Below, in pieces: positions 16,228 to 24,917 of a DNA stretch of 64,000 nt (position 1 is its first letter; each line of letters starts with the position of its first letter). A model generated the notes under the pieces. The model saw only the letters and a program-made list of their open reading frames with translations. It made no database searches and had not been told where the DNA came from. Source of the stretch: an uncultured Roseateles sp. (GTDB lineage: Bacteria; Pseudomonadota; Gammaproteobacteria; Burkholderiales; Burkholderiaceae_C); the NCBI RefSeq assembly GCF_963422335.1, contig NZ_OY729424.1, positions 6,262,001 through 6,326,000 on the forward strand. Direction: 5' to 3'. The position numbers and the translations under genes are program-made.

Positions 16228-17564
16228 TTCGCCGCCCCGCTGCGCTGATCGGTGATCACCGCCATGCCGACCTGCAACTCCGGGCTGGTGACCTCGGTCA
16301 GGCGGCCGTCGCTGATGCCCGGGTTGACGGCCACCGCCACCGCCTGGCCCTCGCGCAGGACCCAGACCTGGCGCTTGGCCGAGCCGCCGGGTGCACCACC
16401 GCCGGCGCCGCCCGAGCCACCGGCACGGCGCTGACCCTGCCCGCCCGGTCGTTGCGGCATCAGCTTGGAGACCAGGCTGCTGCCGCTGGCCACTGGGGCC
16501 TGCGTTTCTGTGCTTCGGGCCGGGTTGAAGCGCAGGGCGCTGCTGGGCACCAGCAGCACATCGCTGGCCTGCCTGGCGGCAATCGTCGCTGTGGCCGTCA
16601 TGCCAGGGCGCAGGCTGAGGTCGGTGTTGTCCACCTCCAGATAGGTGATGTAGGTCACCACGTTGTCGGTGGTGGTGGAGCCGAAGGCCACGCGGGTGAC
16701 GGTGGCCGGGTATTTGCGGCTGGGGTAGGCGCTGACGGTGAAGCTGGCCTTCTGGCCCACCTGCACCGAGCCCACATCGGCCTCGTCCACATTCACCTGC
16801 AGCCGGAGCTTGGCCAGGTCTTCGGCAATCGTGAACAGGGTCACCGCCTGCAGCGAGGCGGCCACCGCATTGCCGGGATCGACCGCCCGGGTCAGCACCA
16901 CGCCATCGATGGGCGAGGTGATCGAGGCCTTGGACAGGTTGATCTCGTCGGTGCCCAGCGCTGCCTGGGCATCGGCCACGCCGGCGCGGGCGCTGGTTTC
17001 ATCGGCCACGGCGCGGTCCAGCGTGGCGCGGCCACCGTCCAGCTCGGCCTTGGACGGCACCTTGCCGCCCGACAGGCGCGCCACCTCCTCCAGCCGGGCC
17101 AGATTGCTGCGCGACTCCTTGACCGTGGCGGCGGCCTGCAGCACCTTGGCCTGGGCGGCGGCCAGCGAGGCGCGCGAGCGGGCGATCTGGCCCATCAGCT
17201 TGGCCGTGTCCAGCCGCACCAGCACCTGACCCTTCTTGACCCGGTCGTTGACGTCCACCAGCACGCTGCTGATGGTGCCCGACAGCTCGCTGCCTATGTT
17301 CACCGCCCGGGTCGGCTGCAAGGTGCCGTTGGCGCTGACCGAGAACGTCAGGTTGCCGCGGGTCACCGCCTCGGTGGTGTAGCTGGGTGCGGCGGCGCTG
17401 GCCTGGGCCGCCTGCCAGGCATACCAGCCGGCGCCAGCAGCCGCGAGCAGCGCAAGGCCCAGCCACAGCGTCCAGCGGCGCCACCAGGGCTGTTGGGCGG
17501 GATCGTCCAGCAGGGCGGCAATGTCACCGGCGGCCGGGGGGCTCGGGGTCTTTTCGGAAGTCAT
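16224..17564 (-). CDS. MacA-like periplasmic adaptor of a tripartite exporter
   Basis: 446 residues. Single N-terminal membrane anchor (about 28-53), then lipoyl/barrel-sandwich halves (YTTEAVTRGNLTFSVSANG and ITSPIDGVVLTRAVDPGNAV) separated by a long coiled-coil hairpin (about 125-215), then beta-barrel and membrane-proximal domains. A Gly/Arg-rich insert (about 370-395) near the C-terminus is unusual and low-complexity. It bridges the MacB-type permease to the outer-membrane channel. Overlaps the upstream outer-membrane factor gene by four bases (17561-17564) and the ATPase gene by four. Confidence 0.88.
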   Translation of the reverse strand: MTSEKTPSPPAAGDIAALLDDPAQQPWWRRWTLWLGLALLAAAGAGWYAWQAAQASAAAPSYTTEAVTRGNLTFSVSANGTLQPTRAVNIGSELSGTISSVLVDVNDRVKKGQVLVRLDTAKLMGQIARSRASLAAAQAKVLQAAATVKESRSNLARLEEVARLSGGKVPSKAELDGGRATLDRAVADETSARAGVADAQAALGTDEINLSKASITSPIDGVVLTRAVDPGNAVAASLQAVTLFTIAEDLAKLRLQVNVDEADVGSVQVGQKASFTVSAYPSRKYPATVTRVAFGSTTTDNVVTYITYLEVDNTDLSLRPGMTATATIAARQASDVLLVPSSALRFNPARSTETQAPVASGSSLVSKLMPQRPGGQGQRRAGGSGGAGGGAPGGSAKRQVWVLREGQAVAVAVNPGISDGRLTEVTSPELQVGMAVITDQRSGAAK

Positions 17565-19000
17565 GGCTTGGGCGCCGCAGCGCTGATTCGGGAGTTGTCT
17601 TGATCGGGCACCCAGCCACCACCCAGTGCCTTGTACAGGCGCACATGGTCGGTGTTGAGGGTGGCCAGCAGGCTGGCGACGTTGTCTTGCGTGCTGAGCG
17701 CGCTGCGCTGCGTCTCCAGCACGACCTGGAAGTCCACCAGCCCGCTGCTGTAGCGCTGGCGGGCCAGCAGCGCGGCGGTTTGCGCCGACTCAGCGGCGGT
17801 ACGCAGGTACTGCAGCCGCTCGCGGTCGTGGCGCAAGGCGACCAGCGCGTCTTCCACCTCCTGCAGCGCTGCCAGCACCGTGGCCTCGTAGGCCGATTGC
17901 ACTTGATCGAACCCGGCCTCCTGGGCTCGCACACGGGCACGGGCCGCGCCGCCATCGAACAGCGAGGCCGAGACGCTGCCCACCAGGCCGGCCACCACCG
18001 AGGAGCCGCTGGTCAGCGAACCCAGGGCCAGCGAACTCAGGCCCAGCGAGCCGCCGAGCTGGAAGCCCGGATAGCGTGCGGCATCGGCCTGCCGCACGCG
18101 CGCCCAGGCGGCACCGACCCGCGCCTCGGCGGCGCGCACATCGGGGCGCTGGCGCAGCGTCTCGGCCGGGAAGGCCAGCACCAGATCGTCGCTGGCCTGC
18201 GGCGCGAGATCGACGGCCGCGAGGCGCTCATGCAGCGCCGCCGGCGCCTGGCCGGTCAGCACCGCAATCGCATGTTCGGTCTGCAGCGCCGAGGCCTGCA
18301 GCGCCGGCAGCTGGGCCTGGGTCTGGGCCACCGCGGCGCGGGCCTGTTCCAGCTCCAGCGAACCGACCAGGCCGGCCTGGGCGCGCCAGTCGGTCAGCTG
18401 CAGCGTCTCCTGCTGGCTGGCCAGGCTGGCGCTGGCAATCACCAGGCGCGCCTGCAGGCCGCGCAGCTGCAGATAGTTCAGGGCCAGCTCGGCCGCCACC
18501 GACACCTGCACATCGCCGAGGCTGGCCAGGCTGGCCGCCGTGTCGGCGTCGGCGGCGCTCACACCCGCCCGCTGGCCGCCAAAGAGATCGGGCTCCCAGC
18601 CGGCGTCCAGCCCGGCGCGAAACCCGTTGCTGCTGCTGCGGCTGGCGCCCGAGTAATTGCGCTGGGCAGAGCCGCTGAGGCCCAGGGTCGGTGCGAGATC
18701 GGCCGTCTGCACATCGCCCAACGCACGGGCCTGGCGCAGGGCGGCCACAGCACTCTTCACCGAGCGGTTGGCATTCAAGGCCTCATCGATCAGGGCGGCC
18801 AGCAGCGGGTCATTGAAGCGCAGCCACCACTGGGCCAGCGGCGTGGCGCTGACCGCAGCGGCTGAACCTGCCCAGGCCGCCGGTGGTGGCACGCCGCTAC
18901 CGGCCGGTGCGCCGGTCGGCAGGCTGGAACAGGCCGCCAGGCTCGACAGCAACAGGCCGCCAAGCAACCAGCGGCGGGTGGCGATGCCGTGCAATGTCAT
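17561..19000 (-). CDS. TolC/NodT-family outer-membrane efflux lipoprotein
   Basis: 479 residues. Signal peptide with lipobox LAAC (Cys about 23), then two repeated outer-membrane-efflux regions of long helices (QWWLRFNDPLLAALIDEAL; AEARVGAAWARVRQADAARYPGFQLG; LAALQEVEDALVALRHDRERL). It forms the trimeric outer-membrane channel of the exporter. ATG 19000 has GGAGG six bases upstream and gives a proper signal, so the longer in-frame extension to 19189 is rejected. First gene of the four-gene exporter operon; a Crp/Fnr-like operator is centred 58 bases before the ATG. Confidence 0.9.
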   Translation of the reverse strand: MTLHGIATRRWLLGGLLLSSLAACSSLPTGAPAGSGVPPPAAWAGSAAAVSATPLAQWWLRFNDPLLAALIDEALNANRSVKSAVAALRQARALGDVQTADLAPTLGLSGSAQRNYSGASRSSSNGFRAGLDAGWEPDLFGGQRAGVSAADADTAASLASLGDVQVSVAAELALNYLQLRGLQARLVIASASLASQQETLQLTDWRAQAGLVGSLELEQARAAVAQTQAQLPALQASALQTEHAIAVLTGQAPAALHERLAAVDLAPQASDDLVLAFPAETLRQRPDVRAAEARVGAAWARVRQADAARYPGFQLGGSLGLSSLALGSLTSGSSVVAGLVGSVSASLFDGGAARARVRAQEAGFDQVQSAYEATVLAALQEVEDALVALRHDRERLQYLRTAAESAQTAALLARQRYSSGLVDFQVVLETQRSALSTQDNVASLLATLNTDHVRLYKALGGGWVPDQDNSRISAAAPKP

Positions 19001-19047
19001 TGATGACCTCCCTGGAATCGTCAATTCTGCAGTCCTGTTGCCGGCCT

Positions 19048-19066
19048 GTCTGTGCGCCAGCGCATG
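19048..19066. promoter_or_regulatory. Crp/Fnr-like operator (GTC-TGTGC-GCCAGC-GCATG)
   Basis: Perfect left half and spacer, eight of ten half-site positions, GTC flank. Centred 58 bases before the outer-membrane factor ATG on the minus strand. A CAGAAT hexamer (19024-19029, minus strand) falls where a class II promoter would have its -10. Confidence 0.6.
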
Positions 19067-19134
19067 TTTTCTCATGGCGCCCAGCATGGACGGGCCGCGT
19101 TGCTGCATCGTTGCCGAAATGTGTCCGGGTGCTG

Positions 19135-19153
19135 TGTGCGCCACCGTACAGAC
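19135..19153. promoter_or_regulatory. Crp/Fnr-like operator (TGTGC-GCCACC-GTACA-GAC)
   Basis: Nine of ten half-site positions plus the GAC flank: the best core match in the window. Lies between the exporter operon and the divergent crp/fnr paralogue 2, about 140 bases from each start codon. The rest of this 281-base spacer shows no other gene. Confidence 0.55.
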
Positions 19154-19281
19154 GGGCACAAGCTCAAGCCCTAGGGTGGCCTCAGGCACCGCGCAGCGCC
19201 CCTTTGCAGGGACTACGCGGGTGCCATGCCCAGGCCCTGCTGCTGGCTTTCGACCCCTCTGCCAGCCCCGCCCCGCAACGC

Positions 19282-20013
19282 ATGACCCCCGACCTGTCAG
19301 GCACCCACAACCCGAACCAGAACCATTTGCTGGCCGCGATGCTGGATGCCGAATTCGACCGCCTCGCGCCGCAGCTGGAGCTGGTTCCGCTACCCCTGGG
19401 GGAGGTGCTGTACGAGTCGGGCGGCCACCAGCGCCATGTCTACTTCCCGACCACGGCCATCATCTCGCTGCACTACGTGCTGGAGAACGGCGGTTCGTCC
19501 GAGATTGCCGGCGTCGGCAACGAGGGCATGCTGGGCATCTCGCTGTTCATGGGTGGCAACTCCACGCCCAGCCGCGCCGTGGTGCAAACCGGCGGCCACG
19601 GCTACCGGCTGGGCTCGGCGACGCTGATGGACGAGTTCAAGCGCACCGGACCGGTGCTGCGCCTGCTGCTGCGCTACACCCAGGCCCTGATCACGCAGAT
19701 GGCGCAGACGGCGGCCTGCAATCGCCACCACTCGCTGTCGCAGCAGCTGTGTCGCTGGCTGTTGTTCACGCTGGATCGCGTGCCCGGCAACGAGCTGACC
19801 ATCACCCACGACCTGATCGCCACCATGCTGGGCGTGCGCCGCGAGGGGGTGTCGGAGGCGGCCAGCCAGTTGCAGACCCAGGGTTTCATCCGCTACCGCC
19901 GCGGCCATATCACCGTGGTGGACCGGGCCGGCCTGGAAGGCAGGGTCTGCGAATGCTACGGCGTCGTCAAAAAGGAACTGGCACGCCTGCTGAGCGACGT
20001 CAGGCAACGCTGA
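19282..20013 (+). CDS. Crp/Fnr family transcription regulator, paralogue 2
   Basis: 243 residues, closely related to the protein at 7869-8651 over its whole length (for example VLYESGGH, HVYFPTTAI, CNRHHSL, LGVRREGVSEAA). Same layout: Crp-type sensor barrel then winged helix, with the same recognition-helix core RREGV. No FNR-type cysteine cluster. No good Shine-Dalgarno is visible before ATG 19282; the frame stays open upstream, so an earlier non-ATG start is possible. Followed after eight bases by the hybrid kinase gene, suggesting one transcript. Confidence 0.82.
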   Translation: MTPDLSGTHNPNQNHLLAAMLDAEFDRLAPQLELVPLPLGEVLYESGGHQRHVYFPTTAIISLHYVLENGGSSEIAGVGNEGMLGISLFMGGNSTPSRAVVQTGGHGYRLGSATLMDEFKRTGPVLRLLLRYTQALITQMAQTAACNRHHSLSQQLCRWLLFTLDRVPGNELTITHDLIATMLGVRREGVSEAASQLQTQGFIRYRRGHITVVDRAGLEGRVCECYGVVKKELARLLSDVRQR

Positions 20014-20021
20014 GGATGAAT

Positions 20022-22154
20022 ATGACCCTGAAAGCACCATTGTCCCGCTGGTATTCGCGCCTGCGGGTCGCCCTGGGCCTGGCGCCGCTGCGCGCCGCAA
20101 CGCCGGCTCAGCAACCGTTTCTGATCGCCGGCGCGCTGCAGGACGCGATCTTCAACAGCGCCAACTTCTCCAGCATCGCCACCGATGCGCAGGGCGTGAT
20201 CCAGATCTTCAACGTCGGCGCCGAGCGCATGCTGGGCTACCGCGCGGCCGATGTGGTGGACAAGGTCACCCCGGCCGACATCTCCGACGCCCAGGAGCTG
20301 ATTGCCCGCGCCGCCGCGCTGAGCCAGGAGCTGGACACTGCCATCACTCCCGGCTTCGAGGCGCTGGTGTTCAAGGCCTCGCGCGGCATCGAGGACATCT
20401 ACGAGCTGACCTATATCCGCAAGGACGGCAGCCGCCTGCCGGCCCTGGTGTCGGTGACGGCGCTGCGCGACGCGCAGGAGGCCATCATCGGCTACCTGCT
20501 GATAGGCACCGACAACACCGCACGCAAGCAGGTGGAGGCCGAGCAGGCCCTGCTCGACCAGCGCCTGCGCGACCAGCAGTTCTACACCCGCTCGCTGATC
20601 GAATCGAATATCGACGCGCTGATGACCACCGACCTGCGCGGCATCATCAGCGATGTCAACCAGCAGATGGCCACGCTCACCGGTTGCAGCCGCGACGAGC
20701 TGATAGGCGCACCGTTCAAGAACTACTTCACCGACCCGCAGCGCGCCGAGGAGGCCATCACCCGCGTGCTGCGCGAGGGCAAGGTCACCAATTACGAGCT
20801 GACGGCCCAGGCCGTCAATGGCCGCGAGACCGTGGTGTCCTACAACGCCACCACCTTCCATGACCGCGAACGCAAGGTGCAGGGCGTGTTCGCTGCCGCC
20901 CGCGACATCACCGAGCGCAAGCAGTTCGAGGCCATGCTGCAGCAGGGCAATGCCGAGCTGGAGCAGGCCAAGGCGGTGGCCGAGAAGGCCAATCTGGCCA
21001 AGTCGGACTTCCTGTCCAGCATGAGCCACGAGCTGCGCTCGCCGCTGAATGCGGTGCTCGGCTTCGCTCAGCTGATGGCCTCGGAGCAGCCGCCGCCCAG
21101 CGCCTCGCAAAAGCTGTCGATTGACCAGATCCTGCAGTCAGGCTGGTACCTGCTGCGGCTGATCAACGAGATCCTGGACCTGGCCATGATCGAGTCGGGC
21201 AAGGTCTCGATCTCGCAGGAGTCGATGTCGCTGACCGAGGTGCTGCTGGACTGCCAGGCCATGGTCGAGCCACAGGCCCGCAAGCGCGGCATCCAGGTCA
21301 CCCTGCCGCGCATTGACGGCCGTTTCTATGTGCATGCTGATCGCACGCGACTCAAGCAGGTGGTGATCAATCTGCTGTCCAACGCGATCAAGTACAACCG
21401 CGACGGCGGTGCTGTGATCGTGCAATGCGGCATGAGCGCGGAAACGCGGGTGCGGCTGAGCATCCAGGACACCGGCATCGGCCTCAGCGCCGAACAGCTG
21501 GCGCAGATGTTCCAGCCTTTCAACCGCCTGGGCCAGGAGACCGGCAGGGAGGAAGGCACCGGCATCGGCCTGGTGGTGACGCGCCAGCTGGTCGAGCTGA
21601 TGGGCGGTTCGATGGGGGTGGAAAGCCAGGTCGGCGTGGGCAGCGTGTTCTGGGTCGAGCTGGGGCTGGCCGGTGCGCCGGAGCTGCTGCTGGACGAACC
21701 GTTCCGGGAAACGCTGAAAACCGATGCACTGGTGACGCGGCTGCCGCCGTCCTCGCAGCGCACGCTCTTGTATGTCGAGGACAACCCGGCCAATCTGGCC
21801 CTGGTCGAACGCCTGATCGCCCGGCGCAGCGATCTGCGCCTCCTGATGGCCATCGACGGCCACAGCGGCGTGCAGATGGCGCGCAGCTTTGTGCCCGACC
21901 TGATCTTGATGGACATCAACCTGCCCGGCCTCAGCGGCTTTGGCGCGCTGGCCATGCTGCAGAACGACCGCATCACCGCCCACATCCCGGTGCTGGCCCT
22001 GTCGGCCAACGCGATGCCGCGCGACGTCGACAAGGGCCTGGCGGCCGGCTTCTTCCGCTACCTGACCAAGCCGATCAAGGTCGATGAATTCATGGAAGCC
22101 CTCGACCTCGCCCTGATACAGGCCACCCCACCCGTGCTGCTGCCCACCGACTGA
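20022..22154 (+). CDS. soluble hybrid histidine kinase (PAS-PAS-HisKA-HATPase-REC)
   Basis: 710 residues with no membrane segment. Two PAS domains (about 40-165 and 175-300; each ends with the ARKQ/ERKQ linker pattern), a short coiled coil, HisKA with SSMSHELRSPLNAVLG (phosphorylated H336), HATPase with NLLSNAIKYN, DTGIGLS and GTGIGLVV, and a C-terminal receiver with acceptor D631 (ILMDINLPG). The signal is cytosolic and unknown. I chose ATG 20022 because GAGG sits six bases upstream; an in-frame ATG at 20016 lacks that spacing. The receiver may pass phosphate to the response regulator encoded eight bases downstream. Confidence 0.88.
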   Translation: MTLKAPLSRWYSRLRVALGLAPLRAATPAQQPFLIAGALQDAIFNSANFSSIATDAQGVIQIFNVGAERMLGYRAADVVDKVTPADISDAQELIARAAALSQELDTAITPGFEALVFKASRGIEDIYELTYIRKDGSRLPALVSVTALRDAQEAIIGYLLIGTDNTARKQVEAEQALLDQRLRDQQFYTRSLIESNIDALMTTDLRGIISDVNQQMATLTGCSRDELIGAPFKNYFTDPQRAEEAITRVLREGKVTNYELTAQAVNGRETVVSYNATTFHDRERKVQGVFAAARDITERKQFEAMLQQGNAELEQAKAVAEKANLAKSDFLSSMSHELRSPLNAVLGFAQLMASEQPPPSASQKLSIDQILQSGWYLLRLINEILDLAMIESGKVSISQESMSLTEVLLDCQAMVEPQARKRGIQVTLPRIDGRFYVHADRTRLKQVVINLLSNAIKYNRDGGAVIVQCGMSAETRVRLSIQDTGIGLSAEQLAQMFQPFNRLGQETGREEGTGIGLVVTRQLVELMGGSMGVESQVGVGSVFWVELGLAGAPELLLDEPFRETLKTDALVTRLPPSSQRTLLYVEDNPANLALVERLIARRSDLRLLMAIDGHSGVQMARSFVPDLILMDINLPGLSGFGALAMLQNDRITAHIPVLALSANAMPRDVDKGLAAGFFRYLTKPIKVDEFMEALDLALIQATPPVLLPTD

Positions 22155-22162
22155 GGCCCGCC

Positions 22163-23011
22163 ATGCTAGATCCCGCCGAAATTCTCAATGCCAGCATCCT
22201 GATCGTCGACGACCAGCCCGCCAATGTGCAACTGCTGGAGCGCATGCTGCGCGACGCCGGCTACCGCAACTGCAGCTCGACGATGGACCCCAAAGCGGTC
22301 TGCGGCCTGCATCTGCGCCACCGCTACGACCTGATACTGCTGGACCTGCAGATGCCCGAGATGGATGGCTTCGAGGTGATGGAGGCGCTGGCCGGCATCG
22401 AGACCGGTGGCTATCTGCCGGTGCTGGTGATCACCGCCCAGCCCGGCCACAAGCTGCGCGCCCTGCAGGCCGGCGCCAAGGACTTTGTCAGCAAGCCCTT
22501 CGAGCTGGTGGAGGTGCAGACACGCATCCGCAATATGCTGGAGGTGCGCCTGCTCTACCGTCAGCTGGCCCTGCACAACCAGCTGCTGGAGCAGAAGGTG
22601 CTGGAGCGCACCGCCGCGCTGCGCGACAGCGAGGCCCGCTTCAAGAGCCTGGCCGAGCTGTCGTCCGACTGGTACTGGGAGCAGGATGCCGCCGGCCTGT
22701 TCACCAAGACCTCGGGCCCGGTGTTCGAGATGCTGGGCCTGGAGACGCCGGCCGATGGCGGCCAGGATCAACCCGCACCCCGCTGGAACTCGGCCGAGCG
22801 GGCCCAGCTCGACGCCAACATCGCCGCCCGCCGCCCCTTCCTGGACCACATCTACAGCCGCACCTTGGCCGACGGCACGACGCAGTACCTGCAGGTCAGC
22901 GGCGAGCCGATGTTCGATGCCGGCAGCGCCTTCATCGGCTACCGCGGCGTGGGTTCAGACATCAGCGAACGCGTCAAGGTGCACGCAACCCAAGCCGCCG
23001 CTGCCGTTTGA
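22163..23011 (+). CDS. response regulator with C-terminal PAS domain
   Basis: 282 residues: receiver domain (about 10-130; ILIVDDQPANVQLL, phospho-acceptor in LILLDLQMPEMDGFE, K in FVSKPFE), a coiled-coil linker (LHNQLLEQKVLERTAALRDSEARFKSL) and a PAS domain (about 165-275; SSDWYWEQDAAG...YRGVGSDISERVK). No output domain such as GGDEF, kinase or DNA-binding is present and the protein ends soon after PAS, with TGA at 23009-23011, so it may work by protein-protein contact. Third gene of the crp/fnr-kinase unit. The 143-base spacer after it shows no gene. Confidence 0.85.
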   Translation: MLDPAEILNASILIVDDQPANVQLLERMLRDAGYRNCSSTMDPKAVCGLHLRHRYDLILLDLQMPEMDGFEVMEALAGIETGGYLPVLVITAQPGHKLRALQAGAKDFVSKPFELVEVQTRIRNMLEVRLLYRQLALHNQLLEQKVLERTAALRDSEARFKSLAELSSDWYWEQDAAGLFTKTSGPVFEMLGLETPADGGQDQPAPRWNSAERAQLDANIAARRPFLDHIYSRTLADGTTQYLQVSGEPMFDAGSAFIGYRGVGSDISERVKVHATQAAAAV

Positions 23012-23154
23012 GGTCATCGTGAACTCAAGCATTCACAAGGTTTCAGCGCTCTGGCAGGGTCAGGCTGGACGATCTTGGCCCACCCGGGCGAAGTCAGCCT
23101 AACCCTCGGTGCGAGGCCGATGGCGGGGTGATTGGTGCTTTTTGCTCATCAAGG

Positions 23155-23709
23155 TCAGACGCTGCCGAAGACCCGATCCCAGAAGCCGCTGGTCACGCCG
23201 TAGCGGCCACGCTCCAGGCTGAGATCATGCGGACTGCCGTGGTGCAGCGCATGCCAGCGCTTGCGCCGCTGAATCCACGCCCGCTCGCCGCGGCCGTGGT
23301 GCATGACATGGTGGGTGATGGTGTAGATGAGGTAGCCGGTCAGCAGGCCCCAGGTCAGCGCACAGGCCAGCCAGACATCGCCCAGCAGCCAGGCGGGCAG
23401 GAACACCAGAGCGGCAATCAGGCTGGCACTCAGCAGCGTGGGTGTGCAGATCAGCGCCGTCGGCCGCCGGTGGTGTTCGGCATGCCAGGTGCTGAACGGC
23501 CGCAGGCCATGCAGCACGAAGCGGTGCAGCAGGTACTCGACCAGGCTCCAGCCGGCCAGGCCCAGCAACGCCAGCGCAAGCAGCTGCGGACGCTGCGTGC
23601 GCGGGCCGGCCACCATCAACAAGGCGGCCAGGGCCAACGATACGCCGCCATACAGCGCAAAGTCAGCGCGGTAGGCGGTGCTGCCGTGCTCCATCGAGAA
23701 CAGGCCCAT
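23155..23709 (-). CDS. fatty acid hydroxylase / sterol desaturase-like membrane protein
   Basis: 184 residues with about four membrane segments and the histidine motifs of the membrane di-iron hydroxylase superfamily: HRFVLHG, HAEHHR, HHVMHHG and HALHHG. These ligate two irons and use O2 to hydroxylate or desaturate a lipid. The substrate is unknown. It is shorter than most sterol desaturase proteins but all His clusters are present. Followed upstream by the DUF3309 gene on the same strand. Confidence 0.8.
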   Translation of the reverse strand: MGLFSMEHGSTAYRADFALYGGVSLALAALLMVAGPRTQRPQLLALALLGLAGWSLVEYLLHRFVLHGLRPFSTWHAEHHRRPTALICTPTLLSASLIAALVFLPAWLLGDVWLACALTWGLLTGYLIYTITHHVMHHGRGERAWIQRRKRWHALHHGSPHDLSLERGRYGVTSGFWDRVFGSV

Positions 23710-23733
23710 GCTAGGCCCTGTTCAAGCGGAGGC

Positions 23734-23892
23734 TCAGATCCGCCCCATCAGCAGCAGCACGACCAGGATCACGACGACCAGACCCAGACCGCCACTCGGG
23801 CCATAACCCCAGCCGCGGCTGTGCGGCCAGCTAGGAACGGCCCCGATCAGCATCAGGACCAGAACAATCAACAGGATGGTGCCAAGACTCAT
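23734..23892 (-). CDS. DUF3309 family small membrane protein
   Basis: 52-residue protein, too short for most gene callers. Two hydrophobic stretches (TILLIVLVLMLIGAV and LGLVVVILVVLLLMG) flank the signature PSWPHSRGWGYGPSGG, which is the hallmark of DUF3309. Function unknown; it is a small inner-membrane protein common in proteobacteria. AAGGAAAC lies before its ATG. Confidence 0.85.
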   Translation of the reverse strand: MSLGTILLIVLVLMLIGAVPSWPHSRGWGYGPSGGLGLVVVILVVLLLMGRI

Positions 23893-23919
23893 GATGTTTC
23901 CTTGGTGGTGGACGGAGCT

Positions 23920-24234
23920 TCAGTTCGACGGCGACGAGGCCGGCGGCAAGACGATCACGGTGGTGCCACCGGCCTTGCCGGTATCACCCTTGTTGCCGTC
24001 GTAGCCCTGGCGCCCGGTGTTGCCGGTGTCGCCCTTGCTGCCGTCGAAGCCCTGGCTGCCTTGAGAGCCCTGTGCACCCGTTGCACCTTGCGTGCCGGCG
24101 ATTCCGGGAGGGCCTGCCGGGCCGGGGACGGGTGTTGCCACCGGCGCAGCGGGCACATTCACGACGGTAGGTTTGTCGCAGGCGGCTAGGCCCAGCGACA
24201 GCAGCAGAGCAGCGACAAGCATCGAATGGTTCAT
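23920..24234 (-). CDS. collagen-like lipoprotein
   Basis: 104 residues. Lipoprotein signal with lipobox LAAC (Cys about 18), a short Pro/Val linker, then about eighteen consecutive Gly-X-Y triplets (GPAGPPGIAGTQGATG onward, including GSKGDTG and GNKGDTG) and a hydrophobic/Pro-rich tail (TTVIVLPPASSPSN). Such tracts can form a collagen triple helix; the KGD triplets are typical stabilisers. Start ATG 24234 gives the signal peptide. Two Crp/Fnr-like operators lie in the 164-base spacer shared with the divergent gene at 24399. Confidence 0.75.
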   Translation of the reverse strand: MNHSMLVAALLLSLGLAACDKPTVVNVPAAPVATPVPGPAGPPGIAGTQGATGAQGSQGSQGFDGSKGDTGNTGRQGYDGNKGDTGKAGGTTVIVLPPASSPSN

Positions 24235-24302
24235 GGTGAATCCTTGGTAGGCGGGTTTGGGTATCAGACGGTCCGAGCCTAGGCCGCGGCGGCAAATAGT
24301 TC

Positions 24303-24318
24303 CGTGCGCTGGCGAACA
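24303..24318. promoter_or_regulatory. Crp/Fnr-like operator (CGTGC-GCTGGC-GAACA)
   Basis: Eight of ten half-site positions and the common spacer. First of two tandem sites, centres 25 bases apart, between the collagen-like gene (77 bases) and the MbcA-like gene (88 bases). Confidence 0.45.
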
Positions 24319-24327
24319 CAAGTGCAG

Positions 24328-24346
24328 TGTTGGCAAGCGCACAGAC
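24328..24346. promoter_or_regulatory. Crp/Fnr-like operator (TGTTG-GCAAGC-GCACA-GAC)
   Basis: Eight of ten half-site positions with a perfect right half and GAC flank. Centred 63 bases before ATG 24399. A TACAAA hexamer at 24365-24370 is exactly where a class II promoter would have its -10 element. Confidence 0.55.
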
Positions 24347-24398
24347 CGCCAAGGCCGATGTCACTACAAAGGCCCATCAATGCCACGGAGGTCTCTGG

Positions 24399-24917
24399 AT
24401 GAACACCCTGACGACAGCAACCCGGCCCATGCGCTGGGACGCAGCAGCGCTGGATGCGGCGCCGGCCCGCTGGTTCACACCCGGGCTGGCGGCGCCGGAG
24501 GAATGGGTCAGCGACCTGCCCAGCAGCCTTGGCTTCACCGGCCTGCAGGCGGCCTTCCGTGCCACCGGTGGCACGGCACGCGCCGATGATCTGGAGCGAT
24601 TGCTGGAGTACCAGCGCAGCGCCGATGGCGCCAGGTTGCAGGAGCTGATTGAAGAGCGTGCGGTGTTCGGTTTTCGCTGGCGCCACAGCCTGTGGGTGCC
24701 GATGTTCCAGTTCGACCTCGGTGATCTGTCGGTCAGGTCCGGGCCCCACGCGGTGCTCGAGGAACTCCCGGACGACTTCGATGGCTGGACGCGTGCCGCC
24801 TGGTTTGCCCGGCCCACGGCCTGGCTGCAGGGCCGCCGGCCGGTGGACGTGCTGGCGTCGGACCTCAAGGCCGTGCTCGGCGCGGCGCGCGCCGATCGAT
24901 TCATCGCGGCGGGGTGA
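24399..24917 (+). CDS. MbcA/ParS/Xre antitoxin-like protein, no toxin adjacent
   Basis: 172 residues. The C-terminal stretch (WFARPTAWLQGRRPVDVLASD...AARADRFI) has the pattern of the toxin-binding domain of MbcA/ParS/Xre antitoxins, with the GRRP-(V/I)D-L motif; the N-terminal 100 residues are not recognised. No RES-domain or other toxin is next to it. ATG 24399 has GGAGG seven bases upstream; an upstream ATG-like start (24327) falls inside a Crp/Fnr-like operator and is rejected. Its stop overlaps the GTG start of the next gene (GTGA), so the two are one unit, probably driven by the operators at 24303-24346. Confidence 0.55.
   Translation: MNTLTTATRPMRWDAAALDAAPARWFTPGLAAPEEWVSDLPSSLGFTGLQAAFRATGGTARADDLERLLEYQRSADGARLQELIEERAVFGFRWRHSLWVPMFQFDLGDLSVRSGPHAVLEELPDDFDGWTRAAWFARPTAWLQGRRPVDVLASDLKAVLGAARADRFIAAG

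Noticed and set aside
23102..23114. Small hairpin CCTCG-GTG-CGAGG after the response regulator gene.
   Set aside because: Only five base pairs and no U-run; not a supportable terminator.
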